A stretch of 9,396 bases of DNA, taken from Pseudomonadota bacterium (GTDB lineage Bacteria > Bdellovibrionota > JAFGOL01). The notes beneath the pieces were generated by a model that was not told the DNA's origin, made no database searches, and was given only the letters and a program-made list of their open reading frames with translations. The position numbers were made by a program, and so were the translations under genes. Numbering within the stretch: position 1 is the first letter of the stretch; each line of letters opens with the position of its first letter. Positions 1 to 5,831 of the stretch are shown here, piece by piece. The stretch covers positions 1 to 9,396 of the forward strand of contig JAPLFT010000012.1 of assembly GCA_026390535.1 (NCBI GenBank), read 5' to 3'.

Positions 1-694
1 CGGATAAAGTTCCAAGTGCTATAGCCGCCTGGCATGATAAGACAACCCAAAACGGGATATAGAATTTGTCACCCAGAAGTCCTGCACTAAAAAGAAGCCC
101 GGCAACAATTCCCATCGTTTTTTGAGCGTCGTTACCACCATGACCTAAACTATATGCGGCGGCAGAAAAAAGCTGGCCCTTTCTAAAAAAAGAATCAACA
201 CCCATCGGTGTTCTTTTTCTAAATATCCAGTGAACAGCAACTCCCATCATCATTCCTATTACTAACCCTATAAGGGGAGAAACAACTATAAAGATAAGGG
301 TTTTTACTATGCCGCTCATTACTAGAGAAGTTGTTCCAGCTTTAACTAACGCACCACCGACGAGTCCACCCATTAGAGCATGAGATGAACTGGTGGGAAG
401 ACCAAGATACCACGTTAGAAGATTCCACAAACAGGAACCTACCAGAGTCGCAAATATGATCTGGGAATCCAGGACGTTAATGTCGATGATACCTTTTCCA
501 ATAGTACCTGCAACATGAAGGCCAAAAAATAAAAACGCAATAAAGTTAAAAAACGATGCCCATATTACGGCATATTTGGGAGATAATACTCTTGTAGAGA
601 CCACCGTCGCTATTGAGTTAGCCGCATCGTGAAATCCGTTAAGAAAATCAAAGAAGAGTGCTAAGGCGACTAAGAGTATTACCCAAGTTGTCAT
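1..694 (-). CDS. PiT family inorganic phosphate transporter, 3'-truncated by the window edge
   Basis: This is a membrane carrier that probably imports phosphate with protons or sodium. From ATG at 694-692 the frame stays open for 231 codons to the window edge, so about 100 residues of a roughly 330-residue protein are missing. It starts with the hydrophobic segment TWVILLVALALFF and the first PiT signature, DFLNGFHDAANSIATVVSTR (21-40). A second membrane region holds WASFFNFIAFLFFGLHVAGT, then LVGSCLWNLLTWYLGLPTSS and SHALMGGLVGGALVKAG. After TLIFIVVSPLIGLVIGMMMG comes a charged loop (RKRTPMGVDSFFRKGQ) and the second signature, SLGHGGNDAQKTMGIVAG. Both halves of the inverted duplicated signature are thus present and intact. 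It lies ten bases after the DUF47 gene; the Shine-Dalgarno is weak (AGGT), so it is probably coupled. No terminator is visible because the end lies outside. Confidence 0.95.
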   Translation of the reverse strand, partial: MTTWVILLVALALFFDFLNGFHDAANSIATVVSTRVLSPKYAVIWASFFNFIAFLFFGLHVAGTIGKGIIDINVLDSQIIFATLVGSCLWNLLTWYLGLPTSSSHALMGGLVGGALVKAGTTSLVMSGIVKTLIFIVVSPLIGLVIGMMMGVAVHWIFRKRTPMGVDSFFRKGQLFSAAAYSLGHGGNDAQKTMGIVAGLLFSAGLLGDKFYIPFWVVLSCQAAIALGTLS

Positions 695-704
695 GATCTT
701 TTAC

Positions 705-1331
705 CTATGCCTGTTTTACCAGTATTGATTGGATAGCTTTCGCAGTATGCTCACATGTATCAACGGCGTATTCCGCAGTCTCATACATTTCTTTCCATTT
801 TATAACGTGTATGGCATCTTTAGATTTTTCAAACAGTTCACCTATTGCGCTGGATCTTACCTGATCCGCCATATTTTCCAGACGGCTTACCTCCAGACAA
901 TAATCACAGATCCTTGTTCTGTTCTTTGTATTCTTAAGATGATTAATAGCCTCGTAAAGAGCATGACATGACTGTTCCAGTATAACAGAGAACTGTTTCA
1001 TGTAAGAATCAGGGGTGGTAAGTTTGTAAAGCCCCATCCTCTTTGTTATGGCATCTATACCGTCAACAATATTATCAATATGGTTTGCCAGGGTAAATAT
1101 ATCTTCCCTGTCAAAAGGAGTTATAAATGTCCTGTTCAGAGTATCTGTTATTTCATGAGTCAGTATGTCACCTTCCTGCTCAAGTTTATGCATCTTAGCA
1201 ACGGTATCTTCATTAAAATTACCCGTCGTAACAAGTTCATTAAAAAGCTTCGCCGTTGTATACATGTTTTGTGCCTGTCTGTTAAACAACTCAAAGAATT
1301 TAGGCTCTCGCGGCATTAGAGAAATCTGCAT
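705..1331 (-). CDS. DUF47 family PhoU-like protein, putative PiT accessory/regulator
   Basis: This 208-residue all-helical protein belongs to the DUF47 (PhoU-like) family, commonly encoded just before PiT phosphate transporters and thought to modulate them. Family marks are PREPKFFELFNRQAQN near the N-terminus, HKLEQEGDILTHEITDTLN (48-66), FITPFDREDIFTLANHIDNI (69-88) and a second half with RLENMADQVRSS (149-160) and WKEMYETAEYAVD (178-190). The repeated acidic E/D-x-x-x-D pairs resemble PhoU metal sites. No signal peptide or membrane span is visible, so it should be cytoplasmic. The start has a strong GAGGGGGAG site (1335-1343) immediately upstream, 36 bases after the ribH end. The stop lies ten bases before the transporter ATG. 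Phosphate control of the transporter is inferred from context; no Pho box is visible in the short gap. Confidence 0.92.
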   Translation of the reverse strand: MQISLMPREPKFFELFNRQAQNMYTTAKLFNELVTTGNFNEDTVAKMHKLEQEGDILTHEITDTLNRTFITPFDREDIFTLANHIDNIVDGIDAITKRMGLYKLTTPDSYMKQFSVILEQSCHALYEAINHLKNTKNRTRICDYCLEVSRLENMADQVRSSAIGELFEKSKDAIHVIKWKEMYETAEYAVDTCEHTAKAIQSILVKQA

Positions 1332-1367
1332 TAACTCCCCCTCTTTTATATGTATGCTGGTGTGTAT

Positions 1368-1826
1368 CTATATTTGTTTAAAAAGATTTATCTGTTCGAT
1401 TATGCTTATCGCGGCATCACTTCCTTTATTACCGCCCTTGCTTCCAGCTCTTTCTATAGCCTGTTCCATATTGTCCGCGGTTATTATTCCAAAACCTATC
1501 GGAGTAGCTTCATCAAGCATAACCTTTGCTATACCTTTTGAAACCTCGCTGCTTATATATTCAAAATGAGGTGTAGCTCCCCTTATCACACACGCAAGAG
1601 CAATTATACCATCATACTTTTTAGCTATTTTTTTACATGTAAGAGGTATCTCAAAAGCTCCGGGGACCCAAAGTACATCTATTTTTTCCGGATCCATTCC
1701 ATGGCGAGAAAGTGTATCCACTGCGCCATCCAATAGCCTTTGTGTCATAAAGTTATTAAATCTTGAGACCACTATGGCTACTTTGCAGGATTTTGCTTCT
1801 AATTTTCCTTCTAATACTCTTGGCAT
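1368..1826 (-). CDS. ribH: 6,7-dimethyl-8-ribityllumazine synthase (lumazine synthase)
   Basis: RibH condenses the RibD-derived pyrimidine (after dephosphorylation) with the butanone phosphate from RibBA, giving the substrate of RibE. Motifs across its 152 residues are SRFNNFMTQRLLDGA (21-35, with the ring-stacking Phe23), VPGAFEIPLTCKKI (54-67), GATPHFEYI (83-91, catalytic His87), PIGFGIITADNMEQAIERAG (109-128) and GGNKGSDAA (131-139) near the phosphate site. Length and motif order are normal for the capsid-forming or pentameric enzyme; which assembly it forms cannot be told here. The ATG has AAAGGGGG five bases upstream (1832-1839), inside a 60-base gap after ribBA, the longest in the window. 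That gap shows no convincing hairpin or promoter. The usual neighbour nusB does not follow; a phosphate transport pair does. Confidence 0.97.
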   Translation of the reverse strand: MPRVLEGKLEAKSCKVAIVVSRFNNFMTQRLLDGAVDTLSRHGMDPEKIDVLWVPGAFEIPLTCKKIAKKYDGIIALACVIRGATPHFEYISSEVSKGIAKVMLDEATPIGFGIITADNMEQAIERAGSKGGNKGSDAAISIIEQINLFKQI

Positions 1827-1886
1827 AAATGCCCCCTTTCATTAAAAGTCTTATTAACCGGATAACGGATATCACAATAACTGGTT

Positions 1887-3158
1887 CTAGTTAATATCTA
1901 ATTTATGGCCCATTTTCTGCTGTTTGGTCCTCAGGTAATTTATATTGTAAGAATTAGGCTTAATCTGAATAGGCACAGTTTCTATTACTTCAAGCCCGTA
2001 CCCACCAAGGCCGGCGCGTTTTGCCGGATTGTTGGTAAGCAGTCTTATTTTTTTAATTCCAAGGTAATTCAGTATTTGTGCTCCAATACCGTAATCTCTC
2101 AAATCCGGCTTAAGTCCAAGCGCACAATTTGCCTCAACGGTGTCCATCTTTTTTTCCTGCTGTAGATAGTAAGCCTTGATCTTGTTTACTATCCCTATAC
2201 CACGTCCTTCCTGTCGCATATAGACGACAACACCGGCGCCTTCCCTGTCTATCATTTCCATTGATGCATGAAGCTGTTCCGCACAGTCGCATCTTAACGA
2301 GCCAAAAACATCGCCGGTGAGACATTCCGAATGAACTCTTACCAATACTGAATCCCTGTTTTTTATATCACCCTTAATAAGTGCAAGATGTATATGGTGA
2401 TCCATCTGATTAGAGAATGCTATGACCTCAAATTCACCGCCGTAGGCAGTTGGAAGTTTTGCTCTGGCTTCTTCTTTTATCAGTGTATCGTGTTTTAGTC
2501 TGTACTGAATTATATCTGCGATAGTACCTATTTTTATATTATGTCTTTTGGAAAATTCTATAAGGTCGGGGATTCTTGCCATCGTACCGTCGTCTTTCAT
2601 TATCTCGCATATTACGCCGGCCGGTTTTAACGCTGCTATTCGTGTAAGGTCAACAGAGCCCTCTGTCTGCCCCGCTCTTTTTAATACTCCACCATCGGCG
2701 GCTCTAAGAGGAAAGACATGTCCCGGTGTTATAACATCCGACGGTTTGACGTCATCCTTTATAGCAGCCAGTATTGTTGTTGCCCTGTCGTATGCGCTTA
2801 TGCCGGTTGTAACACCATGAGCAGCCTCTATAGAAACAGTGAATGCAGTATTAAATTGTGACTTGTTATCATCCGTCATCATATGCAAACCCAGTTTATC
2901 TATAAGTTTTCCATCCATACTTAAACATATAAGTCCCTTACCATGTGTCGCCATAAAATTAATGATGTCGGGGCTTACATACTGAGCAGCAACAACAAGG
3001 TCACCCTCGTTCTCTCTGTCCTCATCATCAACCAGGATTATCATTTTCCCATTCTTTATATCTTTAACAAGTTCAGGTACCGAAGATATAAAAGATCTGT
3101 CTATCGGTCTTGTATCACATACATTTTTTGTCTGATCCGATTTCTTATTATTTGACAT
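1887..3158 (-). CDS. ribBA: Fused 3,4-dihydroxy-2-butanone-4-phosphate synthase / GTP cyclohydrolase II (RibBA)
   Basis: This protein supplies both riboflavin precursors: the RibB half makes the four-carbon unit from ribulose 5-phosphate, and the RibA half opens GTP. RibB covers about residues 22-225: DDEDRENEGDL (44-54), EAAHGVTTGISAYDR (111-125), PGHVFPLRAADGGVLKR (145-161), QTEGSVDL (164-171) and PAGVICEIMKDDGTMAR (179-195). Gln164 stands where E. coli RibB has His153, a metal ligand. RibA follows: HSECLTGDVFGSLRCDC (276-292) with zinc cysteines 279, 290 and 292, RQEGRGIGIVNKIKAY (315-330), DTVEAN (339-344), RDYGIGAQIL (354-363) and RLLTNNP (372-378). The 423 residues include an N-terminal tail of about 20. 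The ATG overlaps the ribE end by 11 bases and has AAGGGA eight bases upstream (3167-3172). The RibA half looks intact; RibB activity is probable but less certain because of Gln164. Confidence 0.96.
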   Translation of the reverse strand: MSNNKKSDQTKNVCDTRPIDRSFISSVPELVKDIKNGKMIILVDDEDRENEGDLVVAAQYVSPDIINFMATHGKGLICLSMDGKLIDKLGLHMMTDDNKSQFNTAFTVSIEAAHGVTTGISAYDRATTILAAIKDDVKPSDVITPGHVFPLRAADGGVLKRAGQTEGSVDLTRIAALKPAGVICEIMKDDGTMARIPDLIEFSKRHNIKIGTIADIIQYRLKHDTLIKEEARAKLPTAYGGEFEVIAFSNQMDHHIHLALIKGDIKNRDSVLVRVHSECLTGDVFGSLRCDCAEQLHASMEMIDREGAGVVVYMRQEGRGIGIVNKIKAYYLQQEKKMDTVEANCALGLKPDLRDYGIGAQILNYLGIKKIRLLTNNPAKRAGLGGYGLEVIETVPIQIKPNSYNINYLRTKQQKMGHKLDIN

Positions 3159-3834
3159 ACCCGTGTTCCCTTAACATATCTTCTGTAACGCCTGATCCTT
3201 TGTCTGTGGGCTTCTGAGGCTGACCATTTATCATATTCTGTACATATTTTGCAAGTATATCGAACTCTATATTAACGCGGTCACCGTTCTTTATACCAAT
3301 AAGATTCGTCATTTTAAGGGTATGGGGGATAAGTGTCAGCCTGAAACTATTATTGTCTATCACCTCATTAACCGTCAGGCTTACACCATTTATAGCCACT
3401 GATCCCTTGGATACAAGCCATTTTGAGAATATATCCTTACCGGTGGATGTATCAAGTGCGTGATTTAATTCTACGACAACATCTATATAGTCGCCACGAT
3501 CTATGACCTTAGAGACAGTTCCTACAGCATCAACATGTCCACTTACAAAGTGTCCGTGAAATCTTCCGGATGCCGATATTGATTTTTCTATATTAACATT
3601 GTTACCGGTACCGAGTCCCATTATATTAGTTACACTAAGGCTCTCATGTGAGACATCAAAGCCGATATTTTTGCCTCTTATGTCTATTACGGTGAGACAC
3701 ACGCCGTTCACGGATACTGAATCACCTATTTTTATGTCACTCGTGGAATTATCAACGTCATTAAGCTCAATAATGAGCGTGTTATTACTGCTGCTTACGA
3801 TTCTTCCTGTTCCTTCAACAAGACCTGTAAACAA
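3148..3834 (-). CDS. ribE: Riboflavin synthase (alpha-type), TTG start
   Basis: This enzyme dismutates two molecules of 6,7-dimethyl-8-ribityllumazine into riboflavin and the pyrimidine that RibH reuses. It has the internal duplication of the family. Repeat one (1 to about 96) carries MFTGLVE, GDSVSVNGVCLTV (38-50), DVSHESLSVTN (60-70) and RFHGHFVSGHVD (91-102). Repeat two carries KGSVAINGVSLTV (143-155), LIPHTLKMTNL (168-178) and VNIEFDILAKYV (187-198). The C-terminal stretch TEDMLREHGYV matches the helix used for trimer assembly in the family. The common RxGGH is RFHGH here (His93). The 228 residues are full length. TTG is used as start, immediately after the ribD stop TAA, with a strong AGGGAGG site. 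The last 11 bases overlap ribBA in another frame, so the two are probably translated together. Some annotations name this gene ribC. Confidence 0.96.
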   Translation of the reverse strand: MFTGLVEGTGRIVSSSNNTLIIELNDVDNSTSDIKIGDSVSVNGVCLTVIDIRGKNIGFDVSHESLSVTNIMGLGTGNNVNIEKSISASGRFHGHFVSGHVDAVGTVSKVIDRGDYIDVVVELNHALDTSTGKDIFSKWLVSKGSVAINGVSLTVNEVIDNNSFRLTLIPHTLKMTNLIGIKNGDRVNIEFDILAKYVQNMINGQPQKPTDKGSGVTEDMLREHGYVK

Positions 3835-4929
3835 TTAAAGCCTCCCTTCGACACACAATGTGTTTCCCAGCATTTCAACTTCTGTGATCTTAATATCCGG
3901 GAAAAGTTTTTCTGTGTCTGTAAATAAAGGATCCTCATCATTATTAAACCAAACCGGGGCTATAAACAAGGTAATTCTATCAAGATATCTTTTATCGAGT
4001 TTCAAAAAGGACGAAACCAGCGAGGGACCGGCCTCTATAAATATTTCCCTAAAGTTATGCGTTATACCTAATTCTTTAATAAGTGACGGAAGTACAAAAA
4101 GATCGTTATTGTCAGTTTCAGCTTCTATAACATTAAGATCCGGATTTTTAAGTTCGGATGTTTTTTTGCCTTTTTTAGTGATTATTATTACGTCGTTACC
4201 CTCTCTAAATATGTTAAGACCTTTTTTCTTATAATTATCCAAAAGTTCCAGATTTGGATCAAGTATTGCTATTCTGTCTGGTATTACAGTGTCGTTCAAT
4301 CTTGAACTGAATCTCGGATTATCTGCCTTTATTGTCCCCACACCCGTTATGATGAGATCAGAAAAAGCTCTGAACTGGTGAACCATTTTCCTTGATTCTT
4401 CTCCGGTGAACCACGCGTTTTTGTTTTTTCTATTGGTCATTTTACCGTTCAGTGATATCGCAGCTTTTAAATGGACATAGGGTAATGAGGTTTCGTTAAA
4501 CTTATGAAACCCGGGGTTAAGCGCCCTACATTCAGCCTCTAATATCCCGGATTTTACCTCTATCCCGTGAAGCTCCAATTTATCAAAACCGCATCCGGAA
4601 ACCGTTTTACAATCATCCCTGGTGCCAATAAATACTCTCTTTATGCCTGATCTTAATATGGCTTCCGTGCAGGGTGGTGTTTTTCCGGTGTGATTGCAAG
4701 GTTCCAAGGTCACACACAGATTTGCGCCATGCAGAGCAAAACCATTCTTTTCAGCATCTTTAATCGCTTTAATTTCAGCATGAGGAGCTCCAAATTCCTT
4801 ATGATAACCTCTTCCAAGCACACGACCGGAGTCATCAAACACAATTGCTCCAACCCTGGGGTTCGGCAGAGTTTTCCTAAAGGATTTTTTTGCAAGATTT
4901 ATTGCTTCCAGCATCAAAGTTTCAATCAT
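3835..4929 (-). CDS. ribD: Bifunctional riboflavin deaminase/reductase RibD
   Basis: RibD deaminates the pyrimidine from GTP ring opening and then reduces its ribosyl side chain with NADPH. The deaminase domain (about 1-145) has the zinc site in PHAEIKAI (His50, Glu52) and PCNHTGKTPPC (Cys78, Cys87). Downstream, the usual DPNP-like stretch reads RDDCKTVSG (104-112). The reductase domain starts near LPYVHLKAAISLNGK (149-163) and continues with NAWFTG (171-176), VHQFRAFSD (183-191), VGTIKADNP (197-205) and IFIEAGPSLVSSFL (296-309). Asn161 replaces the Asp normal in the SLDGK motif. The 364 residues match the family. The ATG lies six bases after the thioesterase stop and has no clear Shine-Dalgarno, so translation probably depends on coupling. 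There is no room for an FMN riboswitch in front of it, although ribD often follows one in other bacteria. Confidence 0.96.
   Translation of the reverse strand: MIETLMLEAINLAKKSFRKTLPNPRVGAIVFDDSGRVLGRGYHKEFGAPHAEIKAIKDAEKNGFALHGANLCVTLEPCNHTGKTPPCTEAILRSGIKRVFIGTRDDCKTVSGCGFDKLELHGIEVKSGILEAECRALNPGFHKFNETSLPYVHLKAAISLNGKMTNRKNKNAWFTGEESRKMVHQFRAFSDLIITGVGTIKADNPRFSSRLNDTVIPDRIAILDPNLELLDNYKKKGLNIFREGNDVIIITKKGKKTSELKNPDLNVIEAETDNNDLFVLPSLIKELGITHNFREIFIEAGPSLVSSFLKLDKRYLDRITLFIAPVWFNNDEDPLFTDTEKLFPDIKITEVEMLGNTLCVEGRL
3841..3847 (-). promoter_or_regulatory. Ribosome binding site for ribE, inside the end of ribD
   Basis: AGGGAGG on the minus strand lies six bases before a TTG at 3834-3832, overlapping the last codons of ribD. 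It decides the ribE start: the TTG opens directly into FTGLVE, the near-invariant N-terminus of riboflavin synthase, and the next Met is residue 72. Confidence 0.8.
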
Positions 4930-4935
4930 AAAAAT

Positions 4936-5430
4936 CTATTTACTGCGTTTTAATTCTTTCGCCATAGCCCAGAGTTTTTTATCCTCGTCGGTTTTTGGTT
5001 CCAGTATTATTCCATGCGGGGCAGCCTGAGTATTCTCGTCTACATGCACAAATGTAATAAAACCATCAACGATCGCTTCATAATGACTCTTGCGGATCGC
5101 TGCTTCGATATAAGTAATAATGCTGGTCCGACCGGCATAAACGGCCTTACTCCAAAATCTGAGTATACCGCCTATTCTTACCGGTTTGGAGAAATGGAGT
5201 CCGTGTATTTTTAAACAAACCAGTTCCTGTGGTCTTATATAATAAGTAGCGGCAATAAAACCGGATTCTACGAACCATTCGGCAGTTCTTCCGGCAAATA
5301 GTGTTCCGTGATGATTTATGTCTTCGGATTTAACGAGCCTGTGCGTTACAAAACGAGGAAATCTATCTTGTGGTATTTTTTTTAGTTCTTTTAGTTCTTT
5401 CAAATCCTTCAATTCTTTTATCTCTTCCAT
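4936..5430 (-). CDS. Hotdog-fold acyl-CoA thioesterase
   Basis: This is probably a cytoplasmic hydrolase of acyl-CoA thioesters releasing free CoA; the physiological substrate is unknown. After a Lys/Glu/Leu tract (2-18) the core begins near residue 27. The family's central helix motif appears as SEDINHHGTLFAGRTAEWF (35-53), comparable to the N-x-x-G-x-x-F-G-G of YciA/YkhA thioesterases. KIHGLHFSKPVRIG (74-87) and the GRTSIITYIEA strand (100-110) fit the same fold. The usual GGW and following Asp are replaced by AGR and a WFVE segment, so it is a distinct subgroup. The length of 164 is normal. The start is ATG with AAAGGGG (5438-5444) seven bases upstream; no other Met precedes the core, and an in-frame stop lies just upstream. 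Its first residues are encoded by a 9-bp tandem repeat. It lies between the CoA and riboflavin genes, six bases before ribD, which suggests a role in CoA-pool balance, but that is inference. Confidence 0.85.
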   Translation of the reverse strand: MEEIKELKDLKELKELKKIPQDRFPRFVTHRLVKSEDINHHGTLFAGRTAEWFVESGFIAATYYIRPQELVCLKIHGLHFSKPVRIGGILRFWSKAVYAGRTSIITYIEAAIRKSHYEAIVDGFITFVHVDENTQAAPHGIILEPKTDEDKKLWAMAKELKRSK

Positions 5431-5459
5431 TTTTATACCCCTTTAAGCTCTTTTATTTC
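5380..5459 (-). repeat. Degenerate 9-bp tandem repeat spanning the thioesterase start
   Basis: On the minus strand two 9-base units lie upstream of the start (GAAATAAAA 5459-5451, GAGCTTAAA 5450-5442). Five follow inside the gene: GAGATAAAA 5424-5416, GAATTGAAG 5415-5407, GATTTGAAA 5406-5398, and two identical GAACTAAAA units 5397-5389 and 5388-5380. A 17-base interval with the ribosome binding site and ATG separates the two sets. The in-gene units encode the E/D-(L/I)-K triplets at residues 3-17. Since the unit is 9 bases, copy changes keep the frame. Confidence 0.75.
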
Positions 5460-5470
5460 CTTCAGACTTA

Positions 5471-5821
5471 TTATCCAATCATTTTATTGTTTTCATCAAG
5501 CCTTATTACTCTAGACTTATGGTTTTTTATCTCTTTCTCATCTACGTGAGCATATGATGCCACTATTATCTTATCTCCCTTCTTTGCCAGATGAGCTGCC
5601 GCCCCGTTAACAAAGAAGTTACCGCTTCCCGCCGGTTCTTTTATTACATAAGTGGAAAAACGATTCCCGTTTGTAACATTATAAATGTCTATCCTTTCAT
5701 TAATGTACAGACCGCATGCCTCTATAAGGTCTTCCGGTATGCCCAGGCTTCCTTCATATTCAATATCAGTACGCGTAACTCTGGCTCCGTGTATCTTGGA
5801 TTTTAAAACTTCTATCAACAT
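5471..5821 (-). CDS. panD: Aspartate 1-decarboxylase PanD (pyruvoyl proenzyme)
   Basis: PanD decarboxylates aspartate to beta-alanine, the second substrate of PanC. It is made as a proenzyme that cuts itself between Gly24 and Ser25, turning the serine into the pyruvoyl cofactor. Both residues are present in YEGS (22-25). Other conserved features are KSKIHGARVT at the N-terminus (Lys9), NVTNGNRFSTYVI at 48-60 (Arg54, Thr57 and Tyr58 at the active site) and NGAAAHLA at 72-79. At 116 residues it is typical of the bacterial pyruvoyl family and intact. The start is well supported by AGAGGAGA (5826-5833), with GGAG five bases before the ATG, and lies ten bases after panC. No PanM/PanZ-type maturation factor is visible, as expected for enzymes that mature unaided. 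The stop is TAA, followed by the 40-base gap that contains part of the 9-bp repeat. Confidence 0.97.
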   Translation of the reverse strand: MLIEVLKSKIHGARVTRTDIEYEGSLGIPEDLIEACGLYINERIDIYNVTNGNRFSTYVIKEPAGSGNFFVNGAAAHLAKKGDKIIVASYAHVDEKEIKNHKSRVIRLDENNKMIG

Positions 5822-5831
5822 AACTTCTCCT

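Noticed and set aside
1332..1367. Possible promoter before the DUF47 gene (CATATAAAAG resembling a -10 box)
   Set aside because: No -35 match lies at proper spacing, and the AT-rich background makes such a match expected by chance.
1165..1569. Plus-strand open frame of 134 codons across the DUF47 and ribH genes
   Set aside because: It is antisense to two well-supported genes, has no recognisable domain, and lacks a convincing ribosome binding site. It is a shadow frame.
1827..1886. Possible hairpin or attenuator in the 60-base ribBA-ribH gap (AACC...GGTT)
   Set aside because: Only about four bases pair without mismatches and no U-tract follows, so it is too weak to call.
2134..2325. Minus-strand frame of 63 codons within ribBA, considered as a frameshifted fragment
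   Set aside because: RibBA is continuous through this region, with its zinc cysteines and RQEGRG motif in frame.
3860..4234. Plus-strand open frame of 124 codons inside ribD
   Set aside because: It is antisense to a full-length RibD with intact motifs, and its composition is that of a reverse-complement frame.
5431..5470. Riboswitch or terminator in the panD-thioesterase gap
   Set aside because: Forty bases is too short for a riboswitch, and no inverted repeat is present. The stretch is explained by repeat units plus the ribosome binding site.
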